NCBI GenBank assembly: GCA_001949185.1
Contig: BDGG01000001.1
Span: 3,179,324 to 3,243,323 of the forward strand
Source of the DNA: Ramazzottius varieornatus
Taxonomy: Eukaryota; Tardigrada; Eutardigrada; Parachela; Ramazzottiidae
Reading direction: 5' to 3'
DNA: 64,000 nt
Shown: piece after piece, positions 23,701-35,722 of the stretch
Position numbering within the stretch: position 1 is the stretch's first letter
Layout: each line of letters opens with the position of its first letter
The notes under the pieces: generated by a model
What the model saw: only the letters and a program-made list of their open reading frames with translations
Databases searched by the model: none
What the model was told of the DNA's origin: nothing
Position numbers and translations under genes: made by a program

Positions 23701-26700
23701 GACGGCAATTACATAGGTCGCCAGCACTTTTAATCACTTCTCACTCCATTACGCGTCACTTCCAATGTGTCTTCAGCGCGCTTCTTACCTCACAGATTCT
23801 CGTGATGTTGCACAGATGATTTGCCCACGACACAGCTCTGTGATGATGAAGGAAGAACCAGGGTTCGGAATGAAGTTCGATTGCTCACCGGATTCTTCAA
23901 ATGTTTCGTACACGCCCACCAACAGAATCTTCAACTTCCGGTAGCAAATACTACATTGCAAAAATACTCAAAGCTGATTCAGTAATATTATCGTAATTAA
24001 TAACAAGAAAGTTGGTTCGAGCACTCACGCTGCTACTTCTTTGAAGTTTAATCCCCAAAAGCTCGAGCTGAATGGAACGCTGAAGGGTTTCATCTTTCGG
24101 CCTAATGCATATCTAGAAATATAAACAGGGTAAAAATCCGTTGTAGTTTCGTAGCAAAGCACACGGTACGTTCCTATGGCCGAAAGCCAGTAAACTTTTG
24201 AGTATACTGGCTTACAGTTCGGGACAGTTCTCGGGCCACGTCTCGGCGGGGCTTCTAGCCGCTATGAGATCGGACAGAATGGTGGCGGACCCAGGAACCC
24301 GGCAGTTGATGCCAATGAGACCATTCTTCAAATTCTTAAAGCAGAAGATCACGTCGCCTCTCTTGAGATCGATGGAGGGATATTTGCGAAGAAAATTCTG
24401 AAAGAGCCCCAGATCAGAAAAATTCTGCCAGATTCGATAAGGATTTTTTACGCACAGTGTTTTTTTGCTAGTTTTTCCTGGTCGACGCAAGAAAGCACAG
24501 AAACATACCAGTGTAGATGTTTTGATGACAGAAACTTGAACTTTGATCTTTGGACAAAAGTTTTTTATCGACAGCACTCGCAACACTGTTGCCGCATCGT
24601 CTGCATCTGGATCTGATGCTCGTAAATTAGCAAAAACCTGTCAATAATCGTCATCAGAAACAACATTTCAGCCGCTGCTGGACGACGCTTCAGTGGATGA
24701 GGGCACAGCAACTTACCAGACAGGCGCTGGCATTCAGCGCACGAGCTCGCTCCAGATCCGCGTCGTTCAAGGGCGAACCCTTGATGTACTCCACGGAAGT
24801 CTGATACAGATTGAGCAAGGCCACAAAGGGATCATCAGGCTCGTCACTGCAAGTGTTTTTTGTATCAATAAATAACGCCGGTCGCACTTGACATTCCTCA
24901 ATGCAGTAAAGCCACTTACGGATGAAGGAAGACAATCTGAATCTTCTCCTTTGTTTTCGCTTCATCATAGAAGTCGCTCAAGAACTGAGAAGCCATCTCG
25001 TAGTTCACATGGCCACAAACAATCACATGGCTGAAATAATTACCCAAGTTGACACTTATATGACTGAGAATGGGGAACTAACTTAATAAGGTCTTGGAGT
25101 CTTACTTGAAGTTCAAGTTTCGGTCTGCAATGGGGTAACGCTGTGGTGCAGGGAGAAGACGTGCCAGCTGAGAGATAAGCGTGGCTGTGTATATCTACCC
25201 GGAAGAGAAATCAACATTCAAAATTAGGGACATGAAATCTCTTTAGTAAATCAAACTTACCACGCAAACAAAAATAAAGATCGTGCTGAAGATGCGACCG
25301 ACGGTCGTCACGGCAGAAATGTCTCCATAACCGACCTACATCACAGGAAAAATAAGTCGATGTTGAAGTTAGCAGGCAAACACAATATTTGAAATTCTTC
25401 AGTCTTCAGTTCTCTTACAGTCGAAATCGTGACAACGGAAAAATAAGCGTAATCCCATATCGTCAGGTTAGACTGATATGTGTTTTCCACATTCCAAGGG
25501 TCTCCATTACATTCGAGCTGCAGCAAGACATCACAGTAGTGTCGATATCGGTTAACAAGTCAAAATAAACCGTGGGTGAAGTTCGGGTCAGTTTTTTGAA
25601 CAGGTATTTCATACTGGAGTTTAGACTTAGGTGGAGTCTGGGCAAAGTTCCTCAGAAGTCTGGGGTCACGGCGTAGAGGCATAGTCGAAGAAATTTAGGC
25701 AGGGGGCAGGGTTGCCCAAGGGCAGGGGTCGGGGCTTGCCATGTGGAGGCCGAGAATTTTCAAGAAAACCCCGAAACCTTCCCTTGCCCTTCTCAAATTT
25801 CATCAGCTGTGCCTCTACGCTATAACCCCAGACTTATGAGGAACCTTGCCCACAGCCCAGGTATCTTTCAGTATTCCTTACCATCAGAAAAGCGCCGCCA
25901 CCGGAAACGATGAAGACCAGGATGGTGACACCCAGACGCATCAGCTGGACCTGAGCAATATTTTTCAATATTCTCCAGCGATGCAACAGGTCAATAGCCC
26001 ATCCTAGGTTGATGATCCTGAGGAAGCGGAAGCCTAAAAAATTCAAGAAGCATTCACCATGACTAAATCTAAAACTAAACGAAGACGCCAAATTCCACAA
26101 ACTTTTTTGGCTCAATCCCAAGCCGCTGTCGACAATCAATCAGCTTCGGAACATGTTCATCATGACATTCACGCATGCGTATGATTACAAGTCTGCATCT
26201 GTGGCGGAAATTCTAACTACCCGCGCATTTCCTTGTTAGCGTCCTACGCTGATTGCATATGGCTTTCAAAACATCTCAGGTTTCGTCCGATTCTAAAAAT
26301 TATGATCACGATAATTACCGAACCAGTTCCGATGCAAATATATGGCCAGAAATGAGGAAGGAATGGTGAAATAGTCCGCGAACGAAGTTGGCTGGAACAT
26401 GAAGCGTAATTTCTGGTTAGTGGCGAAAAGCTAAAATACACACAAAGTCAGCCGGAAGTAATGTCGGCAAGCTTCGTGTAATCGAAGGAGTCTTACTCGT
26501 AAGATGTAATAGACCAGGAGATACGTGTTGAAGTTCATGTCGACTAGCCACCAGATATTGCGGAACCACGGTTGGCACATTTCCGTGTCCATGCATGGAC
26601 TGAAAAAAATAAGCGTATCAGCGGTCTTCCGTATATTCTGATTTCCCAAGGAAACCACCCGAGCTCTAGCACGAGCTGCTTCTATATCCATCCTTATCCA

Positions 26701-27266
26701 GGCAATTAAGCTTGAATTAACTATGTTTGTCTCAACCGGAAATCGCGAGACATCTATTCTGTTTTTCAAGGTATCCTCCCAAAATCTGAATATGCTCATT
26801 AGTTTCACTGACGCGTGAGAATAGCTTACCGGCTAGTTTCTTCCAGGTAGATGCACAGCGACCCCACACTGACTAGAAACCCCACCACCTTCAAAAATTG
26901 TCCCGTTTTGGTCTGGTCCGACACGATAGTACTCAAAGCCATGTTCTGTCCAACAAGAAGACAATCACGTTACCTAAATTGGTACTAAAGCTGCAACGAC
27001 GTCATTTGCGACGGTCGATGTATTTCAGATAGTACTGTAAAATCATACAGTATTGTTCTTGATTGCATACCATTCTGGACTGCCAATTCTTCCGCTTCCT
27101 CGGAGCATCGGGCTTGGCCAAGTATTCCATAGCTCTTTGCATCAAGTTCCACAATAACAAGGGAACGCCAATCAAGATCGGCATCGTCAGACTGGCAAGC
27201 AGGAACCACCACCATCTTCGCTCAGAATACGGAAGATCGAGGGACCGACAAGGTATCCGCTCCGTA
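20728..27266 (-). CDS. SLO-family (BK-like) potassium channel, 5' end unresolved
   Basis: 24 exons placed, about 1088 aa, minus strand: 27266-27071, 26945-26830, 26599-26497, 26412-26319, 26033-25882, 25517-25419, 25335-25261, 25194-25106, 25030-24920, 24846-24717, 24637-24509, 24397-24216, 24112-24029, 23950-23789, 23695-23610, 23552-23328, 23252-23142, 23065-23019, 22956-22732, 22664-22397, 22325-22253, 22164-22116, 21449-21210, 20949-20728. The S0 segment ([18 protein letters not shown]) is present, then S1-S6, the filter TISTVGYGD, RCK1 ([36 protein letters not shown]), a Cys-rich linker (YCDRCHPDV) and RCK2 (VVIL-type [17 protein letters not shown]). The order is that of Slo1. The Ca2+-bowl position reads [12 protein letters not shown], without the Asp run; in RCK1 the second Asp of the DFLHKD site is Ala. 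S4 keeps FRFLR but loses the third Arg. So it is a SLO channel with probably altered Ca2+ and voltage sensing. The first exon(s), possibly near 27650-27380, are not certain. Confidence 0.88.
21069..21140. repeat. Hairpin element, copy F (SLO intron)
   Basis: The left arm CTATCCCAAGTAGCGCATG and right arm CGTGCGTCACTTAGGAAAACG are diverged from the family consensus; the interior CCTTGGCCGG is family-like. Intron between exons ending 21210 and starting 20949. Confidence 0.65.
21531..21561. repeat. 11-bp hairpin in SLO intron
   Basis: GCACAGCATAA, spacer GTACAGGTT, TTATGCTGTGC: perfect arms. Same intron as copy G. Confidence 0.7.
21671..21764. repeat. Hairpin element, variant copy G (SLO intron)
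   Basis: GTGGAGTGGCGCG at the left and TGCGCCACTTGAC at the right. The interior differs from the other copies, so this may be a related subfamily or a chance pairing of arms. Confidence 0.45.
25638..25856. mobile_element. Foldback (long inverted repeat) element in SLO intron
   Basis: The left arm has GGGCAAAGTTCCTCAGAAGT and CTGGGGT then GCGTAGAGGCATAG; the right arm is its reverse complement with a few changes (GCCTCTACGC, CCCCAGACTTATGAGGAACC, TTGCCC). Similarity continues weakly toward the centre, so the whole is a roughly 219-bp imperfect palindrome. It fits a MITE or foldback element. No coding capacity and no clear target duplication. Confidence 0.7.
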
Positions 27267-29157
27267 CTGTGGTACATCAGCGAACACAGGTTAGAAATCA
27301 TGGATATATTGAACTCGATTACCATTTTTAAACTGTGAAATGGGAAACTGGGTGGACAAGACTTACGTGATCATCTTTGACAAACTAATTGCCGGCGGAT
27401 TTTTGTGGAGGGAAACGGCATGGAACGATTGACGGAAATCACCGGCCTATGAAACGTCAAATATGTGGACCATCTTACAGGGCAGCACTTCCGTCCGCCA
27501 GTAGCGAACCTCGGCGTGCAATATCCAGACGATTTAGTAGCGTGGAGTATTGTATAGTTGCGACGCGGACTGATGATGGACTGAAACTGAAGGATGGTTG
27601 ACGCCCGCAACTTCGCGACGAGGCAGTCTTTCCTCCGTCCCATCTGCGACATGATTGATGATGAGCGGCATCTGCTGCAAGAGACAACTTTTCATACAAC
27701 AGTTCTTTAAGGAAATGGTACGTCCTCAACGTCCCTCGTTCAGTACTTAAATATAGAAGCGCCAATGAGAATTATAACCTGGAAATACTGATTCTTCTTT
27801 ATCGTTACCCCACACTTTGCATCTACCTTCACGTCTACTAATACTAAAACCGACTAATGCACTTCAGGAGGATCATCAGGAGCCAGGGCTTGGGTTATCG
27901 GATAAAAATTCATACCTTATCTGGATCTTCGTATACCTAGTTAACACTTGTAGCACGACCGTACTCATTGTGAGTACAATGTGTCAGTTTCACTCGCCTC
28001 CCGATTTTAGCTTTTGGTCTTTCGGGTTGGGGATTTTTTGTTTGCCTGCAACTCGATCTTGTCATTAAGTTGAGATTAATGACCAGTGGTCAGCGAAAAC
28101 GCAGAACGCTAGCAAAAAGTTCTACGATTTCGGGTGGTTTCGGTGGTATTTCAGTCTTCGTCTTCTTACTGGAGGCACATACGCAACACTCGTTCTGAAA
28201 AAATCTGAAACAGTGAGGAGAATTCCCTTTACCGAACCAAGCCTGGGACAAATTTTCTTGTCATCGGAATGCTTTAGAGAAAATCAAAATGGCAAGGACT
28301 ACTTTCCCCAGGTTGAACTCCACGGCCTGCCAATCTTCGAAATTTCTAAATTTCTTAAATTATCTATTGGCTGGCCCTGCCTCCTTTGCATTACCTGAGC
28401 CAACCAAAGTCTTGTACTCACAAAGAGAACGGTGGTATTTTGCGAACATGAAAACCTTCGTGCTGTAAGTGTTAACCACGGTGAATCCACGTAAACGTAC
28501 TACGCAGACATGGACCATTAATCAGGAGACGGCCATCCGATCCAAGTGCATTTTTCAGACAACAGTAGCCAAACCATTGAAACCTAAACGGGCAGATATT
28601 CTCCTTCGGTTTCAGCATGCCCAACTCTACTCTCGGTGAAGAACGCTAATGAATACTAGAAAAGATCTAGAGAACTAACGCCGCTGGGTGTGGAAGAAAC
28701 GGAGCAAAATGACAATTCACGCCACTTCCCTGACTTCCGGTTGAACTTGAAGCTGACTATCTTACAGGCTACCGGCATAAACTTTCTCCAGCTTCGGTTG
28801 ACTGATTTCGTGGCCACCGTACTTTGGGATATTACCCTGCTCGCTCGTTTCTTTTCGAAATCAGGATCAGTAGCTATGCCGGTTAAACGGGCACGAAGCT
28901 TGGGATTGAATTCAAAGATAATCCGGTGTATCAGGTAGGTTTGTGCCAGTCGGCGGAACTGCGAAGGACTGTACGATTATATTTGAACGACGCGGTTTCC
29001 GGTTTACTCGGACCCTAGGCCGTTCTGAGCCAGGAACTGCATTTCTTGGCTCATGCTTGAAAAATGTAACAAGACTGTCAACGTGAAACAAATAGCAAAA
29101 TGTACAAAACCAGTGAACCGAAATCAACTTTCGAATTTCGCTGAAGCAAAGTGGAAA
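27267..29157. other. 5' region of SLO gene plus intergenic DNA
   Basis: 27380-27770 should contain the N-terminal exon(s) of the channel; minus-strand frames with an ATG at 27652 and at 27765 are candidates but cannot be joined with confidence. 27957-28433 is a transposon copy. From 28434 to 29157 I see no gene. Confidence 0.4.
27957..28433. mobile_element. Diverged copy of the 465-bp TIR element
   Basis: It shares dispersed blocks in order with 42899-43363: GTACTCATTGTGAGTACAA at the left end, ATGACCA(G/C)TGGTCAG, ACGATTTCGGG, CTGGGACAAA, TCATCGG, CGGCCTGCCAATCT, and TTGTACTCACA at the right end. The ends are eroded and no target duplication is clear. Confidence 0.75.
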
Positions 29158-32100
29158 TCAAAAAGCATTCTGAGACTGAGCCGCGCTGTTGGATGAAGCC
29201 TGCGAGTTAGACGAGTCTCCGCTTGCACTACCGAATGGGGCGTTGGAGTTGGAGCTTATCGAAACTGTTTTGGTTCCGGCGCCACTTGACCCGCTGATGA
29301 CGACCGCGGTTCCCTGTGCTTTGTTGGATCCGGCAGCAGCAGCTTCTGTTTCGGTGCCACCAGCGGCAGCTGCGTTCGTGGATTTTCCGGTACCGGTAGT
29401 TCCGGCGTTACTCGTACTTGCCGTGCCCGTGCTTCCTTGAGCATTTCCTTGGTTGTTCCCCTGGTAGTAACTGTACGACCCACCATCACCCGTTGGTCCA
29501 TATCCCGTATTCACGAGAGCCGCAGGACTGTAACCGCTTACACCATAACCAATGGCTCCGTATCCGGGAGCGACGCCTCCATAGATTCCAGCTCCAGGAC
29601 CAAGAATTCCTGGAATGAATAGGCACATCAGTACAGACTAGTACGATGGCAATACTGGTTCTGCAGAGGTTGAAACTAACAAAATACGCGATTCTTTTAT
29701 ACTAGTTGTACCTGCAACAGTGCCACCTATGCTGACTGGATCGATCGGAACACCTCCTCCAGGAAAGGGTCCTCCAAGCAAGCCGGGTCCGTCAAGTGGA
29801 CCGCCAGGACCTATTTCGCCCGGGCCAAATCCACCTGGTCCAACTCCTCCAGGACCTATTCATGAGCAAAGAACTGTCATAATTTGCTGTACAACAAGAC
29901 AGGCCATCAATTCTTGCAACCGTCATAAGAGAAGCCAGTAGCCTGTTCGTTTACTCACCAAAGTCGGGACCGCCAGGACCTCCGAATCCAGGACCGCCTA
30001 AAACCACCGTAGACAATGAATATGACGATGGTGATCGTATGGCGAAAACAATTTGCGAACATGCGTAGTATCTTGGTTGAGTAGCTGCATTTCTACTGAC
30101 CTGGCCCACCGGGTCCCACAGGGCCGTAGTCAGGGCCTCCGGGCCCGAAGCCAGGTCCACCTGGTCCACCACTGGGTCCTCCACCGTAACCGCCACCAGG
30201 TCCTCGACGACCACCTCGAGATCCTTGTCTCGATCGGCCAGGGCCTTCTCCACCGTATGACCTTTCGACGTACTCCGCCGGTTGACTTGGGAACTTGTCA
30301 GGATCCAACTATGGGAAAAAAGTTGAGCATGATGCAACGAAGTTCCCCAGCCGTGGAAAAGCTCTGTCGGCTCTCGCAAATAAACATTGTTACTAGAAGA
30401 TCAAAGTTACACTCATGATGAACGGCGCGAGAGACATTCCGCCGGTGGACATTATCACATCACACGGTAGCACAGGGTTTCTCGGAGAATCCTGAAGCAG
30501 GGCTCTTGGCTGGATCTGCTGGATCTTGGCGTTTCCGCAGAGAAGTACCGACAGGGAAACTTTACGAATTTCCTCCAGTTGCTCTGTGGTAGAAAGTTAG
30601 TCGGACGTTAGTTTTGGAATCATGAATGTTGGACAAAACGATGACTTTCGCTTAGCGTTCCAGAGAGTCTGATATAAAAACCGGACATACCTTTCGTGAA
30701 TTTGGCCTCTTTGTTTTCGTACCAAAACCGATCACCGTGCTTGGTACGAGCAAACTGATCGGCAATGATACAAGCGAAAGTGGGACCAACCAGCCCATCT
30801 CCACCATTCACCGAGAACTCGCTGATTCCTCCGGCGTAAAAATCCTGCCGGAAACAGGGAAATCAATCAATTCAATCGTACCACGAGTTAATAAACCGGA
30901 TACAAAAACACAATTAAAAGAAATATCAATCGAGCAATCAAACAAAGACTTACAATATCTAGGACATGTTCGTAAACTGATGCCAGTTGCTTGATTGCTC
31001 TGGCCGGCATAAGGTCCTCCAGTTCGGAAAAAGTTGCGACCGGTGGGAGACCACAAGCTGCTCGGACATCGGCGTAGGACGGAACACCGTGATCTCGCCC
31101 GCGCTGGATGTTGAAGGAGTGCATGTCTTGACCATAGGGCTTGTTCCGCATCTGGAACAAGTGATTCTGGAGCTGAGACGCAAGGAAGGGATCGAAGCCT
31201 TGGCCAGCTTGCTTAACGAAGCCTTGGAGGATATCGTCGACAATGTTCGGACGATAGAACCTAAAAAATGGAATAAGCATCCAAACACCTGACTTCGCAT
31301 TGCTTCTCATAGATATACACCATTGGAGAGTGGACAAAGCTGCTCAAAGATAGGACGTACATCTCGGGGTTGAGCATGTGTTCCCAATAGGGTGGCCTTC
31401 CTCCACTTGCGTTCCTCACGCCGGGTAAGTAATCTGGCGCTAGAGTATGGAGCCTAGAAACAAATGGGCACGCTGAATTTTTTCCCGGACCTGCGTGCAG
31501 AGATCAACTCTCCAAGAACGTCCTACGTACCTGAAGGCACCGGTCACGAACTCAACTGAGGTGGAGGGGTCGACCTCATTCGGCATGTAGCAGTCTTTGC
31601 AGAACCCATATTCGGTCAATGCCAAGCCATTGGCTGGTTCCTTGTAGACCTTGGGTCCGAGTAGAACGGGGAGGAGTTCGTTGTACGTGATGTGCTGTAG
31701 TTCGGCTGCCACGATGCGGCGGGCTACTTGGAAGATAGCTTCGTCGGGCATATCCGGGACCTCGTGGGCTATGTACTTGGCTATCCGGTTGTGCTCTCTG
31801 ATGAAAAGCTACAGAGCAAAAGAAACGCACGATAACCAACACAAGTAAGCGCTCTTGCAAAACATTGTATGGACTTCTAGTTCAGAAAGTTGCATTTCGC
31901 CATCAGATAAGATCAGGGGGAATCTCATTGAGCTTACGGCGATCATGGAGATCATGCCGGTATGCTGGTTGGTCCTTGAATCGCCAGACATCATACACGG
32001 CATATCAGGACCGGCGCCATGACAGGACATGGTGTCGGGGCCGGCCGGCGGAAGGACGTAGTCTTTGGGTGCGCCCTTCGCTCCATGTCCAGTTTTCAGG

Positions 32101-34498
32101 GTACCTCGAGGACCACGCAACATCATGGAAGTGGCCAGGTTCGACCCGTAGATAGGCGATGCGTCCAAAAAGTGAGAGTTGATGTTGACAGGTCGTCTGG
32201 GCGCTGCAAAAGTAAACAGACAACATTAAATTTCCACGATCAGAAATTGGTCTGTTTAAAGTATGCTGTCCATTCCAGAAGCAAACTATTGCGAAATATA
32301 GGTGTATGGTTTATTTAACCGCTAATCTCACCCAAGTCACACGTCCGAGGGTTCGCTGGCTGGCTTCGAATGAATTCCATGCAATCTTTTCGGAACTGGC
32401 CGTAGAAAGGATCGCCGAAAGGAATGGAAATGGGGTAGCAGGATGGATGACGACAGCTCTTTTCCACGTGGCAGCAAGCAGGAAGGATGTAGTCTCCCTT
32501 CTTCTCGGGGTTCTCCACCAGATCAACCGGAGCTATAAAGCAGAGACATTTTCTAGCATGCTGTACAGACGTGAAACATCAGAAAAGCATGAATGATTAC
32601 AGAACTTACTGTTGACCAGGTCGTGGGCGACGAACTGGCCGAACTGCATGGTCAGGGCGGTGGTCTTGCGGTCTTGGCGAATTTGGCCGCGACCCAGGGT
32701 TATGCTGACTTCTCGAGCGGAGGGAAGCAGCTTGAGCTCCTTCTTGATGAGAGACGTGACAGAGTAATCACGAGGAGCGGCAATGCCATCTTCGTAGGCC
32801 GGTCGAATAGTGTGGATCGAACCGGTGAGAGCGGCGCCCTTGGATGGATCGCCTAAGTTGTTGCAGGATCCATCGAAGGTTCGGTACGGGGACTTCTTGT
32901 TGCATTCAAGATCGTCGGGCAGGTAGCAGCTGTCCTTGTCTTGGGTGATACCCGAGCGTCGGATGGTCGAGTAAAGTTCCTCCCCTGCACCTTTCCTAAA
33001 ATTCAGAACAAAAGAATATGAAGCGTAAAAACCCAGTCCGGCTTTTCATTGCGACTGAAACACATCAAGAAATATGGCGAGAAAAAAAATATGAAAATCG
33101 TTTGGAGACGGGCTGCTTACATGAGACCATTCGCCAGGCGTTTCGCTGCCAGTTCGTTAACGTAAGCGTACTCGGCTCCTTTGTTAGGTTGAGCAACGAT
33201 CCACGTGAGCGGATTCACCGCGGCTCCATGACCGTAATCTCCAACAACTATGAAACAGAAAACGCGAGTCTGTTAATTACGAGGACGAGGTCTGTAGACC
33301 AAAAATAGATTGTACTTACTGCATTGGAGAGGCCGGTGTGAGAAGACTGTGGTGCGGAGGTCCTGTCTTCCGTAACCTAACGCATCCTCCAGGTTGCTCT
33401 TCAATCTCTCCGCACTGATTTTTCTAGCAGGTGCTGCTGGTCCTTCATCAATGGCAAAAGCTGTCACGAGGGGGTACCCGGATCTTGGAGCATCGTAGGC
33501 AGTGAGGTCCGTGTCCGGTAGATGGCCCATGGCTGATGCCGCATAGTCGGCATCGTTCAGGTACAGTCCCGGACCCACACGGCGCAGAGTTCGATTGCGT
33601 TGGGGATCGTACTCGTAGTTCTCGGCGAGACCAGCTTCGAGGTCGGGGAGTTTAGCTGCACGCCGGAGAGTGTGCGAGGTTCTGGTGGAGGACAGGGCGC
33701 GAGATTCAGAGGAAGGGCGGTCGAAGTCGGGTGGCGGACCTCCCATGCCCATACCTGGTGGGGGAGGACCTCTCATGCCAGGAGGCGGCCGACGACGGAC
33801 AGGACGCTCCTCTTCGGCCTTCTCCATTATTCGCGCCACTTTGCGTGCTTCGGCCGGTGTGAGGTCCTCTTCCGTTGGCGAAGGTTGCTTGTTCGCTGTT
33901 CGGGGTTTCGGCCTGGGTCTTGGCGGGGGCGGTGCCTCCTCTTCTTCCGCTCTTTCGTCTCTACCTGTGCTTTCTGCGGATACACAGGATCAGTCTCTAT
34001 CAATAGTTCTGTATGCCCAAGTCACAGTACGTATTTTTCCTTTGCAGAAACGGTTAGTAAATCTTTTTCGATGTGATGACTTTAGAGCGCAGAACGATCT
34101 AGTCACTCTGATAGTTTCGGATCACAGACCCATTTCACATACACTGCGTCAATCTTATCGATTCGAAAACAGATTCTGCACTTCCGAAATATTCGGAAAA
34201 CAACGACATGATCGAGGTTTCGTCCATAAAAATATTCCGCGGGTGGAACTATGCGACAGATTTCAGAAAATAAGAAATGTGGAGCGGTACCTTCATCCTC
34301 GTCCTCGACGGGGCGTCGTCGAGGAGGACTTGCCCGAGGTGGTGATCTCCTGGCGGAAGGACGGCCATTGCTAACTCCCCATGTATCGCCCTCGTCATCT
34401 TTTTGTCCAGAGCTTTCTCGCGGGCCGAGTCCGAGAATTCCTGTCAATAATACCACACATAACAAAGGAAAGATAATTTTTCCACGGTAAATCCACAT
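29158..34498 (-). CDS. Secreted animal haem peroxidase with Gly/Pro/Tyr-rich C-terminal tail
   Basis: 15 exons, minus strand: 34498-34291, 33973-33320, 33247-33121, 32995-32610, 32532-32332, 32203-31938, 31808-31531, 31453-31361, 31260-30954, 30844-30691, 30583-30411, 30308-30101, 29997-29959, 29855-29712, 29609-29158. Exactly 1229 aa. Signal peptide ([16 protein letters not shown]); acidic/Pro-rich N-terminal region; peroxidase domain from [14 protein letters not shown] through FGQFVAHDL (distal His), [16 protein letters not shown] (catalytic Arg), [19 protein letters not shown] (proximal His) and [11 protein letters not shown]; then about 270 residues of GGPGFGPGG-type repeats, then a GYG/Ser-rich end ([12 protein letters not shown]). 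Two residues that form haem ester bonds in mammalian peroxidases (Asp before HD; Glu in RxxE) are Ala and Gln here. The region before the proximal His is one residue short of the usual FRYGH/FRFGH. Probably an extracellular cross-linking enzyme of cuticle or eggshell. Confidence 0.92.
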
Positions 34499-35722
34499 TG
34501 TAAATCGTGGAGCCCTCAAATGAGTTTCCTACATAATGCCGTTCCAAACTAACGCGAAACCAGAACAAAATCCCCCCTCGATCGTTGTATCGTTCTTACC
34601 ACGGAATGCTACGAAACTGGAGCGTCCAAATTATGTCACCACGTACGAAAACATCTCCAGGAACGAACGAACGAACGAACAGCGTACTTGTCCAACTCTT
34701 TTTTCGGCAGGTCCTATCGCGATCGGTTGTGTAACAGGCAGGAAGCTAGGGGCGCATGCTAATTTGCTTTCGGAAGCACGTTAACACAGATCTCTACAAT
34801 AGAAAAACCACTGGACTTTGAGTAGAAGTTCCTCCGAACTATGCCATCGGACATGGAAATACACCTACTTTTGGTTTCCCGACTTTGGAACGACATGGTG
34901 TAGCCTTGAAACTTTCGCATTGTGTAACAAAGCCGTGTGAAACGGTTATGCCTCCACGCGACAGCTGAAACGCAAGTATCAATAGGATATCACCGCACAA
35001 TTTCTTACGGGAAATTGTAGGAAAAGTTTTGCTAGAATAAAGATAGAACAATGTCAAGACATTAGCGAACCAGTTCTTAGAAAATTTCCCGAGCCAAGTC
35101 CCGATTCGCCATTCTCCAACGGCCAATATGTTCCGCATTAGAGAAAACCACCTGTTGCACGAAAGGTGATGCAATAAAGCCGGATGCTTCCATCACCGGC
35201 GAACTCACTACCAAAACAATGAAATCAGTGCTAAACAGCAAAGGGATGCTTGGCTCTCACCTGTACGTTCTGACGTACTTGATTCAGGTCTATCGAACCT
35301 GGTTTCCGCGAAATCTAGAGGAAGCATAAAATTAAGCCTCAAATTCATAATTCGTAACAACAGCAAACAGGCTCCCTTGTCTTGAATTGTTTTGAATTGA
35401 GTGTTGTTGTGTTAGTATGTAGATTGATCAATTTGTGGATGCTTGATTGTTGATTTCTCCGTTCAATATTATAATTATGCAATAAGTCACGTTCAGTAAC
35501 ACATCAACAGCTGACAGACACTCTCGTCAGTCGTCATTTTGACTTCTCATGTTCCGGACTTCCGGCAATCGCGGTCTTCCTTCCACTCTTCAGATAGATC
35601 CGCTCCAACGTCTTTGCACTATAGAACCTGGATGATCCGCAATCTTAACCGCACTTTCTGTCTACTGGAAGCGAGGGGACAGAACTTTAGCGAAGGACTC
35701 TGGTGTAGTCTACTGGTGTGCA
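34499..35722. promoter_or_regulatory. Divergent intergenic region (peroxidase / GCN2)
   Basis: 1.2 kb between two divergent start codons. It contains a five-unit GAAC microsatellite at 34661-34680 and no recognisable gene; a 111-codon minus frame (35174-34839) has no known motif. Promoters of both genes are expected here, but no specific element is identified. Confidence 0.4.
34661..34680 (+). repeat. (GAAC)5 microsatellite
   Basis: Five perfect tandem GAAC units. Confidence 0.95.

Noticed and set aside
27371-27765. Minus-strand frames near the 5' end of the SLO gene
   Set aside because: They may include the N-terminal exon, but no join to 27266 can be shown to preserve a known N-terminus.
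30053-30418. 121-codon plus-strand frame
   Set aside because: Antisense of the GGPG-repeat exons of the peroxidase.
33600-34374. Two long plus-strand frames (158 and 234 codons)
   Set aside because: Antisense of the peroxidase Pro/Arg-rich N-terminal exons; no motif and no phase with neighbours.
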